A stretch of 64,000 bases of DNA, from NCBI GenBank assembly GCA_947044365.1, contig OX345642.1, forward strand, positions 1,709,001 to 1,773,000. The letters are read 5' to 3'. Of this stretch, positions 1 to 9,850 are shown in pieces. The translations under genes and the position numbers were made by a program. The DNA comes from Petrosia ficiformis. Its lineage: Eukaryota; Porifera; Demospongiae; Haplosclerida; Petrosiidae. Each line of letters opens with the position of its first letter. Within the stretch, counting starts at the first letter, position 1. Below the pieces are notes generated by a model. The model was not told where the DNA came from. It saw only the letters and a program-made list of their open reading frames with translations, and did no database searches.

Positions 1-2
1 AT

Positions 3-1226
3 GATGGATGGACGGCATTAATACTTTCCAGTCACAATGGTCATCAACAGATAGTGGAACTACTACTCGAGAAACAAGTTGACCCCAATTTTCAAAATAG
101 TAAAAACGGAAGAACAGCCTTAATTCAAGCCAGTCAGAATGGTCATTACCAGGTGGTAGAAATACTACTCAAGAATGGTGCCGATCCTAATATTCACAAC
201 AATGATGGATGGACGGCATTAATACTTTCCAGTGAGAATGGTCATCAACAGATAGTGGAACTACTACTTGAGAAACAAGCTGACCCCAATGTTCAAAACA
301 GTAAAAACGGAAGAACAGCTCTTTTGTTGGCCAGTCAAAATGGTCATTACCAGGTGGTAGAAATACTACTCAAGAATAGTGCTGATCCTAATATTCATGA
401 CAATGAAGAAGTAACAGCTCTTTCACTTGCCATTTATCAAGGTCATTACCAGATAGTAGAAGTACTACTCAAGAATGGTGCTGATCCCGAAATAGGAGGC
501 CGAATAGATACAGTTTCAATCGCTGCTATACATGGTAACATTAGATGTTTAAAAATTATTGAGAAACATACCAAATTGAGTTTAAAAAGCTTATCAATGG
601 GATGGTACTATGCTTGTTGCTGTGGTCAGGTTCCAATCATTACGTTTTTGTCAAATAGGCTAGATATCGATTCTGACCAAACAGATCTTATTGTTTCTTG
701 TGCTGAAGGTGATTTAGGATCAGTAGTAGATCAGTTGATGTCTGGTAAGATATCACCAGATGTTCAGTTTATTCATGGTGTCACTCCTCTCATGATTTCA
801 TCATCTTGTGGATGCACTGATATAGTGGAGGCTCTCATTACAGCTGGTGTTAATGTTAACAAGATAGATGAGTATGGAGATACAGCACTTGACTACACTG
901 AAGAAGCTAAACAAGATAAGACTCGACATCTACTATTACAACATGGTGGACTGCATGGTATAGAGTTAGCCATCACAAGTAAAACTCCAGAGGAACCTTC
1001 AGGTGAAAGCAACATTTCAACTGAAGAAGACATTAGTAATCTACCATCACCTGATACTACAATCTTTACAAGAAGGAAAGGAAAATTAAATATTTCATCA
1101 ATTATGAAATATCTTGAAGCCTCTATTGACACTCATTTTACTAAACACCACTCTGGTTACACAAAAGATCCAATAACTAGATATACAAGTAATACAAACG
1201 ATCTTAATACATCTATCTTATCTTAA
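3..1226 (+). CDS. Death/ankyrin protein, 3' end of upstream copy (partial)
   Basis: Open in frame from position 3 to the stop at 1226; the 5' part lies outside the window. It encodes ankyrin repeats in alternating pairs (TALILSS-NGHQQIVELLLE, then GRTALIQAS-NGHYQVVEILL), then the same C-terminal stretch as the complete copy at 9851-17649: four or five degenerate ankyrin repeats, then a Ser/Thr-rich tail with a TRRKGK cluster, ending TNDLNTSILS. Downstream of about position 420 it is nearly identical to 16843-17649, differing at a handful of sites (Thr/Ser, Ser/Leu, Lys/Glu and Ile/Val among them). In the array the last dimers differ in sequence (VDPNFQ instead of IDPNVQ), so the two copies diverge most in the repeats. 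It is intact as far as visible, so it may be a functional paralogue, or an allele if the assembly split haplotypes. Confidence 0.85.
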   Translation, partial: DGWTALILSSHNGHQQIVELLLEKQVDPNFQNSKNGRTALIQASQNGHYQVVEILLKNGADPNIHNNDGWTALILSSENGHQQIVELLLEKQADPNVQNSKNGRTALLLASQNGHYQVVEILLKNSADPNIHDNEEVTALSLAIYQGHYQIVEVLLKNGADPEIGGRIDTVSIAAIHGNIRCLKIIEKHTKLSLKSLSMGWYYACCCGQVPIITFLSNRLDIDSDQTDLIVSCAEGDLGSVVDQLMSGKISPDVQFIHGVTPLMISSSCGCTDIVEALITAGVNVNKIDEYGDTALDYTEEAKQDKTRHLLLQHGGLHGIELAITSKTPEEPSGESNISTEEDISNLPSPDTTIFTRRKGKLNISSIMKYLEASIDTHFTKHHSGYTKDPITRYTSNTNDLNTSILS

Positions 1227-1574
1227 CACTTATTTTAGTAAACACGAGCCACATTACATGAAACGAAACATCCAATAACTACACACAAGTAACATGAACA
1301 ATCTTAATAAATCCACTAGAAGATATCTTGAATATTTTATTGGAACTCATTTTACTAAACACCAATTAGATTTAAAATATCCAGTAACATGAACATCGTT
1401 AATTAAAAAAGCAATTGATATCAAACACTTTTATAGTTATATACTATTCTTATTTGTACATTCATTTGTAGATCACATTCCTGTATTACAAATTGATTAA
1501 TTTAAAATTTTGATATTTAATTTGGACAAGAAAAGGATATTGCATAATAATTATAATGCTGATGAAGCACATTA
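1227..1574. other. Intergenic, 3' flank of ankyrin gene copy A
   Basis: AT-rich sequence between two converging features. Short, diverged echoes of the ankyrin gene's end (CACTAGAAGATATCTTGAAT, then TTTACTAAACACCA) follow the stop codon, so the 3' end itself was locally duplicated. No coding potential seen. Repeated almost exactly at 17650-17997. Confidence 0.5.
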
Positions 1575-2177
1575 TTATTGACTGTATGTACTATTAAACT
1601 TAATTAATTCTTTAGTAGCCATTCTACATAATATATTGAACTCAACATTTAAATGTTTTCTCCAGTACATGTACATTCTACCCCACACCTCAGCAGGGAA
1701 ACAAGGACTAGATATACCTTGTAGTATCCTAGCAACAGATCTACCAGTAAACTGTTGATCTTCATGAATACTTAACAATGATCTGATATCATTTCTCACT
1801 AGAATAGCTCTCCTCTCTGTTAATGGTTGATGAAGATGTTCATAAGGATCTATATGTAGTGTATGGAAAGTATTTTCAGTGAGCTTGTCATTAAAATACA
1901 GCTGTAATAAATCATTCAGTGAAGGGTTTGTACTGAATAGAGTCATACAAGTGATTAGACTTTCAATATAGAGTACAGCGGATACAACTTCTCTATTCTC
2001 CCCGCTCCTTTTCACTTTATCCAATACTTGTTGACATATCAAATCCTTTTCTTCATTACTAATATCTCTTGATGTAAGATGAAATGATGGGTTACTAAAT
2101 TCCACCATTACATTACTACTGGTAAGAAGCAACCAAATTACAGTACAGTACCTTGTAACGGCTATTATTCTTTGCAT
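1575..2177 (-). pseudogene. RECQL4-like C-terminal exon, orphan fragment (copy A)
   Basis: A 200-codon open frame whose last ~70 residues read like the extreme C-terminus of the RecQ4 helicase: FTGRSVARILQGISSPCFP, then WRKHLNVEFN and MATKELIKF. In animal RECQL4 this block follows the helicase and RQC-like parts, and the family is normally over 1000 residues. A plausible acceptor (TTGCTTCTTACCAG) at about 2127 suggests the true exon starts near SNVMVEFSNPS, with the first ~17 residues read from intron. I found no helicase motifs or other RECQL4 exons on this strand before junctophilin. It is therefore either a 3'-exon fragment left by rearrangement or a small gene of its own. The 200 residues are identical in the second copy at 17998-18600. 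Confidence 0.65.
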
Positions 2178-2384
2178 CTATTTAAAACCAAAACAAATGT
2201 CTACATGACACTTCTTGCATGTATGCAAAACCCAATAAAATGACATTCCTTGCATCTATTTGACAAACCCAATACAAATTGCTCATGGCATTCCTTCCAT
2301 CTAAAATTTTAACTAAAGCTCATTGTATAGTACACTGATACTTCGTCTGCGTCAACACATGGAATGATCAGTTTTAGAGAGAGC

Positions 2385-2955
2385 ATAAGAAAAGAGACTG
2401 GCCGACACTATCAGAAAGGTTTTTTACTACTATCAATATATCTTTAGTCTATTTACCTTATATGTATGTACTTTATTCTATTTATGCAGAAATTAAGTAT
2501 TAGTCCAGAATCAGAAACCATCAACTCAAACACTTCATCATCAAACCAATTGTAAATGCAAGCTCTCTGCCAATTGACTACTAACAGCAGCAAGTCATTG
2601 AATATTGCATATCCTCAGACACTTCAACTTCAACCTCCTGAAGAAAAAGAAATATATGACACTTTGCAAGTTGTTCACGAATCTTTTTTTTTAGTTTAGT
2701 CACCACAAAATACATGCACTGGGAAATGTGTAAAGATTGTGAAGACTTGAATCGGCTGTTTTCAAAACTTCATTGTTACTTTGATTTTTTAGCATGTGGA
2801 TTGATCGTAGCTATTATTCACGAGTTCATTGGAGGAAGTTGTTAACTAAGATGAAAGCTTTCAACACAGAGTGCTCTTCAACTACATTGTGAACAATCAG
2901 CAAAAAAATTTCAAAGAACATCTTCAAAAATTTATACTCAACACTTCAAGATACT
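2385..2955 (+). pseudogene. Decayed Death/ankyrin 5' fragment (copy A)
   Basis: Matches 10155-10865 of the intact Death/ankyrin gene with many substitutions, deletions and stops. Recognisable in order: the end of the Death-domain exon (AAAAGAGACTGGCCGACACT, cf. AAGAGACTATCAGATACTCT), its donor and short intron, the acceptor before AAATTAAGTATTAGTCC, the CAGAATCAGAAACCATC and ACACTTCATCATC stretch, the GACACTTTGCAAG helix, the AATACATGCACTGGGAAA block, and the TACTTCTAACATGCC stretch. Intron and exon are both kept, so it arose by DNA duplication rather than retrotransposition. It is older than the 16 kb duplication, because both copies carry the same lesions. Confidence 0.75.
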
Positions 2956-3030
2956 TCTAACATGCCTGTAATATATAGTGAAGTACACATAAAATATTTG
3001 TTTTACAATTATTGTGTAGCTAGAATAAAA

Positions 3031-4317
3031 TTAATATAAAAGAAAAATAGTGAAATGAAAAATACATAGGAAAATAAAAGTATTCTGGACAGATGAGGTA
3101 AGATAGAACTGGAGCACTGGATGAGGTACTGAAGCACCAGATGAATTAGACCTAAACTGGAGTACTGGATGAGGTAGATCTAGACTGGCATTGGAGCACT
3201 GGATGAGCCAACTATCTACATATGTTAGATAGAGATCATGTGACAATGGACAAACTTCACATTATTATAATAATCATTAGATCTATTTATGAAATTATAA
3301 TAATTATAATTATTATACACTTTTTTATGTTAGAGAGACTGTACTGCATTGCTATGACTGAGAGACAAATCTTCAGCACATGCACTCACTGCAGTGTGCC
3401 AAATGTATTGGAAATAAGTATGATGGAGTTAATCATAACTGTATGTCATGACTTCAGCTGGGTGTGATTGCTTTGTTATTAGCTATGACAAAAGTACTAG
3501 TGTTGCTACGTATGAAACTAATAGTGACTCCAGTTTGAAACACATCAACAGATTTGTTGCAAGACTAATAATGTGAGTTCTGTTTTCAGTAGAACAACTG
3601 CTTTAGAGCTATCAGGAAGCCTTATGCAATCAACCTTATACAAGGCATAATTATGATATGCTGGCACAAGAGAATTGATCAGTATCAGAAGGTCCTGCTT
3701 GGGCTCAATCCCTAGTTGGGATTCCTGATTTCTAATTTTCTCATGTCTGCATGTCATAATGAAGGCTAATATGTAAAACTTTCCCTCTGGCATTTTTACG
3801 AAAGAAAGTTTGTACAAAGTACATTTCAGTCTTTGTTCTCCTGATTCTTGAAGTATTTATGATCACTGAAGTCACTATAACTGGGTGATATACTCTAAAG
3901 GCCATTCATGACCTCAGAAAATAACTCTAATTATCGTTTTTTGTTTATGTCAAATTTCAATCCATTACTTGGGTTACAGTATAATCACTTCATGAGTATT
4001 TATAAAGTCATCACATCCTAATTTTGAGGTCATCATAAATGTGAACAGACTATAATTTTTTATATAGTTCAAATATCAAACATTTAACGAGTACTGTACA
4101 GTGTTCCAATCACAAACCCATGGAAGTGGTCAGGGCATAAGCATATGGAATATAATTCTTAATTAATGTACTAATTTTTTTTAAAAGTTACACATCAAGG
4201 AATATATTTTTGTAAAAAGAAAGATAGGAAAACATTTAGACACACATAATTATACAGCTGCTTAGACAAGTTCATTTATATCTGTTTCTTGTAATATTTC
4301 CCCATCTGTGTGAGTGG
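3031..4317. other. Intergenic with small repeats, no gene seen
   Basis: Contains a short degenerate tandem repeat around 3100-3210 (units of ACTGGATGAGGTA), an AT-rich patch at 3265-3320, a stretch at 3683-3800 related to 7085-7235 (ATTCCTGATTTCTAATTTTC, CTTTCCCTCTGGCA) that may be a decayed SINE, and a Rep-2 element at 3895-4054. No conserved open frame recognised. Duplicated at 19454-20741. Confidence 0.5.
3895..4054 (+). repeat. Rep-2 dispersed element (short form)
   Basis: Begins near AAAGGCCATTCATGACCTCA and ends GAGGTCATCATAAATGTGAA followed by CAGACTATA. The same ends and core (TCAAATTTCAATCCATT, GTTACAGTATAATCA) recur at least eight more times in the window, in both orientations. Confidence 0.75.
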
Positions 4318-4470
4318 TTATGCCATGTGTGTCATGAAATTGGCAGGATTGTTCTGAGAGATGGTCATAGATAGGAAAGCGACAACAAATACGATTAAAA
4401 CAAGAAGAAAAAGAAGAAGAATGAAATTGATGTAGGCTATTGTCTTATTCCAGTTTGCCATTTGTGTCTG

Positions 4471-4575
4471 GGAATAGAGAGAGGGAGGGAGAGAGGGAGG
4501 GAAATAGGGAGGGAGAGAGGGAGGGAGAGAAGGAAGGAGGGAGGGAGGGAGAGAGGGAGGGTGGGAGAGAGAGCA
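4471..4575 (-). repeat. Pyrimidine-rich minisatellite before junctophilin exon 5 (copy A)
   Basis: On the minus strand about 100 bases of CCCTCCCTCTCTCC units run straight into the TCTATTCCCAG acceptor of the last exon, making a polypyrimidine tract several times the usual length. The same is seen at 20895-20997. Confidence 0.85.
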
Positions 4576-4987
4576 ATATATTATAAAACATCCTTAATAC
4601 CATATTTATCCTAATTCTGTATTTTCTAATTACCAGTACATCCATGTTCATTGCTTGTTGATGTTTTGTGCCTGGATATTTTACATTATTAGTAGGTGTG
4701 GTTTCATCAAGTTGTTCATCATTGGTAGCATCAGGTGAACCAGTAACAATCTCACCTAAAGGAAACAAACAATAGGACAAGTTAGACACTTGAATGATAG
4801 TTTTATTAGTCCCTTTAGCCTTGTCCTATGGCTCTTTAGATGCATCATTTTTCAGAGAATAAAATATTTCAATTCATTATTGAGCTTCACACAAATAATG
4901 AATATATAGCTAAACTATTATTCCTATTGCCATGAGCATGAAGTAACCATGACAACCAGGCCCAATGTTGCTGAATACCATGAAATA

Positions 4988-5195
4988 GAAGCAATGCGAA
5001 CTTGATACTTTGACCTTTTGATCTGAAGAAGTCTAAGGACTGGAAATCTACTGATATTCCAATATATATATATATATATATATATATTTCTTTAGATATC
5101 TACTGAGATTCAATAACTACATTTATCTGATTCTTTCATTGAAAAACTGTATTTTCTCAATATTTATTGGTATCAAAGAGTTTTTAATGACATTA
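4988..5195. other. Segment present only in the upstream duplicate
   Basis: About 208 bases between CCATGAA and TTATTTGTTCATGC are absent from the downstream copy (junction near 21407). The segment includes an alternating TA run (5061-5087). It may be an insertion here or a deletion there; no clean target duplication or terminal inverted repeat was seen. Confidence 0.7.
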
Positions 5196-5322
5196 TTTGT
5201 TCATGCACATAACGTATATACATGATTATATTGTAACTCAATAGTGGAAGTTTCCTATGCTTTGTCGTGATAATAATGTCATTACTGAATATAATTTCCA
5301 TTTATGTTACAACCTCATACCA

Positions 5323-5592
5323 GTACTGTACCCCCTTACCTGTACTTTACCCTTATACCTGCATTTTACCCCCATACCTGTACTTTACCCCCATACCTGT
5401 ACTTTACTCTCATACCTGTACTTTACCCCCATACCTGTACTTTACCCTCATAGCTATACTTTAACCCCATACTTTATGTACTTTACCCTAATACCTATAC
5501 TTTACCCTCATACCCGTACTTTACCCTCATAATTAATGTACTTTACCCTCATACCTGTACTTTACCCCCATACCTGTACTTTTATCAACTCG
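5323..5592 (-). repeat. 19-bp minisatellite on junctophilin exon 3 donor (copy A)
   Basis: Read on the minus strand, the unit is GTACAGGTATGGGGGTAAA, repeated about 14 times. The first unit is the real exon/intron border: exon 3 ends AAAAGTACAG and the intron begins GTATGGGGG. Every later unit recreates an exon-like AAAGTACAG followed by GTATG. Two units are altered by the insertion CATAATTAATGTA or a similar change. See the matching array at 21539-21802. Confidence 0.9.
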
Positions 5593-6766
5593 AGGTATAC
5601 TCTGCTTTTGACTACTGCGTCTCTTAGTCAAACCTCCTTTTGTAAATTCTGTCTTGTCAATAGGGGGAAGAGATTTTATTTTAGATTCAGTTGGGGTCGT
5701 CATATCGCTATCGGAATCAGATGAATGTAAATCAGATGAGAAAAGAGAATCTTGTTTACTGAGTTTTGAAGTGGATTGGGACTGAGACCGCTCCATTCCA
5801 TCTCCATTTATTGTTAATACACAGTTTGGATCCATATTATAATTTATATCTTCAACTAGAAAATCGCTCTCTGAGCCATCCGATGAGGACCGATGTTTTC
5901 GTGATACCATTTGGAGATTTTCAAAACTTGGTGTTGAAGAAATACTCGGTATTGATAACAAACTCTGTGATTTAGGAACGTCAGCATCTTTGACTTCATT
6001 AAAAGGAAAAAACTTCATTTCATGTACAGGAGACTTTATGTCTTTAGTCTCGTGCACAGAGTCACTCAACAATGAAGACATTTCTTTCGCTATGTCAGCT
6101 TCCATTTTAGCAGTTTCAGAAGCTTTGATTCCTAGCTTGGCTCGACTAGCTGCAGCTGAACCACGGCTTTCAGCCAATATGGATTTAGTTCTAGCCATGT
6201 CTGCAGCTTGTAGTGCCTGTGTGTGAGCATGTTTAACTTTTGATTCCAACTGGTGTTGCTTTAACGAAAGTTTCTTACGCTTCAGAGGTACTGTTAATCT
6301 GCCTTGTTCCCAGTAGCCTTCTTCCCTTTGACCATCAGAATATATTAACACACCATGCCCTGTTCTGGTATTAGAAGACCACTCACCACAGTAAATATAA
6401 AACCCAGGAACTTTAAGGATACCATGACCTTGCCGTTTATCACTTAGCCATTGTCCTTCATATATCTGAGCATTAGGGTCTGATGGAGATGGAGAGGAGA
6501 CAGTTGAAATAGAGCGGAGACTTTTATTTGATAAGCTTTTAATATCACTATATGATGTTGTGTGATGCATATTTTTAATACCAGCACCTAATACAATCTC
6601 TGGTGACTTGGGTGACTTCATAGAACCAGTTCGTCTACTATCTGTAATATTTTGAGTTTTTTCATATACTGAGGAAGATCTTGTACCATATCCACTGCGT
6701 AAACCTTTCTTGTACTGACCTTTGTATATACCTATAAGCGATAAGATAATAGAATGCACTTATAAT

Positions 6767-6945
6767 AGTGTTGTTTTAGTATGACAATAATGACCACTTT
6801 TACTTATAGTTGTAGTATGATGATTTTATCAGTTTTATAGTTTATTAACTAAAATAATATTAGGTTTACTAAAAGGGTTTTAGTTTTAGTTAACTAAAAG
6901 TGCTCATTATTGGCCAATTTTCATTATAGTTAGTTATAGTAGGTA
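6767..6945 (+). mobile_element. Rep-1 MITE, truncated by the duplication junction
   Basis: Starts with the terminal inverted repeat AGTGTTGTTTTAGT and continues with the family core (AATAATGACCACTTTTA, CTCATTATTGGCCAATTTTC, TTAGTTATAGT). It stops abruptly at about 6945, without the right-hand terminus ACTAAAACAACACT seen in full copies (44680-44939, 52401-52668). Confidence 0.8.
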
Positions 6946-7252
6946 CCTGAATTAGGTAGTACATTGATATTAGCATTAGTCTGTAATGGGAGACATTCAC
7001 AGCATTAGGTAGTACATTGATATTAGCATTAGTCTGTAATGGGAGACATATCAGTATATTTACTTTACTGTGTATATGATCTCCTGGGTTCAATTCCTAG
7101 TCAGATTCCTGATCTCCTGGGATCAATCCCTAGTCAGATTTCAGAACTCCTGGGTTCAGATTTTCTTTATGTTTCTAATTCTCTCATGCCGCCTGCACTT
7201 TGTGCTACTATTTAAGTTACTTTCTTTCCCTCTAGCACAATACAGAGGCTGA
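6946..7252. repeat. Junction-proximal direct duplication and SINE-like stretch
   Basis: Directly after the junction a ~50-bp segment (ATTAGGTAGTACATTGATAT ... GGGAGACAT) is present twice in tandem, starting at about 6952 and 7002. It is followed by repeated CTCCTGGGTTCAATTCCTAG-like stretches with a B-box-like GGTTCAATTCC, which resemble 3683-3800 and may be a decayed tRNA-derived SINE. Confidence 0.5.
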
Positions 7253-7569
7253 AGGAAGTGGATTGATTAAAGCAATCTGTGAAGCCTATACTGGATCTGA
7301 TAAACCTATGGCTTGCAAATAATGTTTGAACCATTGCTGGGTCATTGATCCCTCTATACAGATGCTTGATTGTTTTGGTAAATTTATTATTATTTTTAAA
7401 TAACTTTCAGCTGCTTTAACATTTTGTACAAAGAAACAACACTGACTATGTATTAATTTCCAATTATTTAAATGCTTACAAAGACCACTGTAAAGTAAAA
7501 TAAACGTGGCTGCTAACGGTGGTTTCTGTATGTATGATGGGTGTCCAATCGTCAAATCGTACAATCAGC

Positions 7570-8125
7570 TCATGGAATTGCTAATACAACTAAATTGTAT
7601 GATTGTTGTCCGGATTATGTTAATGAAAGCAAGTTTATAATATAGAATGTTCTGAACATGAAGATGCTGGGAAAATGCATACTTTTGTTGATGTCTTGTC
7701 AGCTTGGAGTGCAATTGGTCATGATTAAATTAACAAAATTAACTCTAAAAGCAGCTGTTCCATTGTCGTATGCAAGGGCTATAGCAACAGACCAAGATTT
7801 TGATATGCTTGAAAATTGCAATGGTATCTTCAGCAGACCAGCTAATATTTTAACTGTGATGAGACTGGACTTCCTCTGAATCCTAAGCGTTTGAAAGTCA
7901 TTGATGAGGTTGGCTCTAAAAATCCTAGTTATTTAACTGGCACTGAATTCAAAATCTCAAATAACTTGTACAAGTGCTGCAGGTTATGCTATACCACCAT
8001 TTATAATCTTTGCAAGAAAATCAATAAATCCAGCTTTGACAAAAGGGGAAGTGCCAGGAACACTCTATGGACTCTCTAAAACTGGATGGATGAACAGAGA
8101 ACTTTTTAATCATTGGCTAATAGCA
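7570..8125 (+). pseudogene. Relic pogo/Tigger-like DDE transposase
   Basis: Pieces of a DDE-superfamily transposase lie in several frames. In order: LKAAVPLSYARAIATDQDFD (about 7745-7805), NIFNCDETGLPLNPKRLKVI (about 7847-7907, containing the catalytic Asp of CDETG), DEVGSKNPSYLTGTE, then AAGYAIPPFIIFARKSINPA and GEVPGTLYGLSKTGWMNREL (about 7975-8100), ending FNHWLI. The order and motifs fit the catalytic core of pogo-group transposases common in invertebrate genomes. At least three frameshifts or stops separate the blocks, and the second catalytic Asp region is not found, so it is dead. The match ends exactly where the inverted repeat of the next element begins, consistent with insertion of that element. 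Confidence 0.75.
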
Positions 8126-9628
8126 GGTATTACGATTGCCAAAACTTGGACAAGGACCTGAATCAATGACCCCCGTTCTAAATACTCGATACTCTATTCC
8201 ATGTGGTACTTAGTCCATTGATTTAATTGCAGTAGAATCAACTATAATATTTCTTCTGCAGGATTGGTTTGCAATAAATAAGAACAAAAGAGAATAGAGT
8301 TGTAATACTGAGACGCCATGTGCTTACATTGAATACTAACATGAAATAAAATTCAATTTCATTTGTCATAATTGAAGAAATAACTAGACTGATATTAATT
8401 TTCAATTGGTTACTTCTATTAAGAACAGAACAGAACAGGGTCTTTACACCAGATTCTAATTATACGACCTGACAAAACTTTCTATTACAAATATAGGAAA
8501 TTAAATTCAAATATCTTTGCGACTGTGAATGAAACATCACTAGAATGATGTGAAATGATGAAGGGTGGGAATCAATAACTTTGAATTAATGAACACAAAA
8601 GAATAGGGTCGTTATACCAGATTCTATTTATACGACCCAACACAAATTCTATTATATTTGTTAACAATACAGGAAATTAAATTCAAATTGCTTTATGATT
8701 GCGAATAAAGCATTACTAGAATGATATTAATTTCAATTGGTTACAATCAATAACTTGTAGTAAGAACAGAACAGAACAGGGTCATTACACCAGATTCTAA
8801 TTATACGACCCAGCAAAACTTTGGTGGGAATCAATAACTTTGAATTAATGAACACAAAAGAATATGGTCGTTATACCAAAACCTCATTGTTCGACCCAAC
8901 TTTGTAGTATAGCTGTTAACAATATTGAAAATTAATTTCAAATTTCTTTGTGATAGTGAATAAAGCATTACTAGAATGATATTAATTTCAATAGGTTACA
9001 ATCAATAACTTGTAGTAAGAACAGAACAGAACAGGGTCATTACACCAGATTCTAATTATACGACCCGACACAAATTCTATTACAAATATAGGAAATTAAA
9101 TTCAAATATGTTTGCGAGTGTGAATGAAACATCACTAGAATTATTTGAAATGATGAAGGGCGGGAATCAATAACTTAGAACAGAACAGAATAGGGTCGTT
9201 ATTCCAGAATCTGACTGTTCGACCCAACTTTGTAATACACTTGTTAACTATATTGATTTCAATGGGTTAATTAAGAACACAATAGAACAGGGTCATTATA
9301 GAAGAATCTGATTATATAACACAACTGTACATTATTACATTTGTCAGCAACATAGGGAATTAACAGAAGGTTGTTATAATTGCAATCACGAAATATATTT
9401 TGAATTGCTGTTGTTATCCATATAATTATATATTAGAATACAACAGTGTAATCATGTGACCTACATTCTTCTCTTAAGACTGGTGAAGGACGCAGCTACC
9501 AACCACAATCATCAACCAGATTACGAACTCCACTACTTTTAATATTTCGAAGGTAATGCCGTAATGGTATCGATCGAGTATTTAGAACGGGGATCCGGTC
9601 CTTGTCCAAATTTTGGCAATCGTAATAC
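8126..9628. mobile_element. ~1.5-kb element bounded by ~60-bp inverted repeats
   Basis: The stretch AGGTATTACGATTGCCAAAA + CTTGGACAAGGACC, then CCCCGTTCTAAATACTCGAT, at 8128-8190 reappears as its reverse complement at 9562-9628. The arms are roughly 85-90% alike. Between them lie seven hairpin repeats and no coding frame. It abuts the broken transposase on the left. I see no convincing target duplication, so a non-autonomous transposon is likely but not proven; a simple inverted duplication is the alternative. Confidence 0.55.
8434..9322. repeat. Seven spaced hairpin repeats (GGGTCRTTA...TACGACCC)
   Basis: Units of ~35 bp start near 8434, 8610, 8776, 8867, 9036, 9191 and 9286, each preceded by AGAACAGAACAG or a similar run. 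Within a unit GGGTCGTTATA pairs with TATACGACCC around an AGATTCTA loop. Spacers of 90-175 bp also repeat (GGAAATTAAATTCAAAT, ATGATATTAATTTCAAT). No open frame is associated. Confidence 0.7.
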
Positions 9629-9689
9629 CTCCTTAGATGGACAGTTGGACACTAATCTAGCGCAAATAACTCGCTCTATTAATTAAATG

Positions 9690-9850
9690 AAATGGTGTGA
9701 TTTCAACGATACAGCATCAAGAAGTCCAAGATTTGGAGATTTGAAGTAAGAAAGATAGGAAACCTAGAAGTTCAAGGTTTGTTACTATTCAATATCATAC
9801 TGACTATACATCATTTATTATATTCATGCAGAAATTGAGAATAAACAAAC
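9690..9850 (+). other. Probable 5' UTR intron and leader of the Death/ankyrin gene
   Basis: A probable noncoding exon ends AAGTTCAAG at 9776 before GTTTGTTACT. The acceptor ATTCATGCAG ends at 9831, and the leader AAATTGAGAATAAACAAAC runs into the ATG at 9851. The pair of splice sites and the AAATT leader closely resemble those of coding intron 1 (AAAG/GTTTGTTACG ... ATGTAG/AAATTAACATTAAAC), which points to duplication of an exon-intron module. Confidence 0.55.

Larger units (their letters stand above)
4318..6731 (-). pseudogene. Truncated junctophilin copy (exons 3-5 only)
   Basis: Duplicate of the 3' three exons of the junctophilin gene at 20742-27491: exon 3 at 6731-5574, exon 4 at 4755-4634, exon 5 at 4467-4318. 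It keeps the last N-terminal MORN repeat, the joining region, the two later MORN repeats, the Ala-rich helix and the membrane anchor, but exons 1 and 2 (initiator and five MORN repeats) are missing because homology stops at the duplication junction at 6945. All frames and splice sites remain open. Compared with the full copy, exon 3 shows by eye nine amino-acid changes and four silent ones, close to neutral. An in-frame Met (6759) lies in intron sequence, so expression from a new promoter cannot be excluded. Most likely a recent pseudogene. Confidence 0.8.
1..6945. repeat. Tandem segmental duplication, upstream copy (right end)
   Basis: Positions 1-6945 match 16424-23160 base for base over most of their length. 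The offset is 16423 up to about 4140, 16424 to about 4980, and 16216 afterwards, because the upstream copy has about 208 extra bases at 4988-5195. The same order of features occurs in both: ankyrin 3' end, RECQL4 fragment, decayed Death/ankyrin piece, junctophilin exons 5-3. Identity ends at about 6945, where this copy joins the start of the next unit. By eye, roughly 0.3% of sites differ between 1227 and 4300, against about 1.1% in junctophilin exon 3. Confidence 0.9.

Noticed and set aside
2985..3480. Small gene around the minus frame at 3031-3246 and the plus frame at 3222-3467
   Set aside because: Both run through a degenerate tandem repeat and AT runs; no domain, and no splice or promoter signals.
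5257..5532. Plus-strand frames rich in YFTPIPVLYPHTC
   Set aside because: Translation of the 19-bp minisatellite antisense to the junctophilin donor.
9640..9690. Continuation of the pogo transposase (TTAGATGGACAGTTGGAC, LDGQLD)
   Set aside because: Only a few residues resemble the LLLDGH motif and the His is absent; too short to support.
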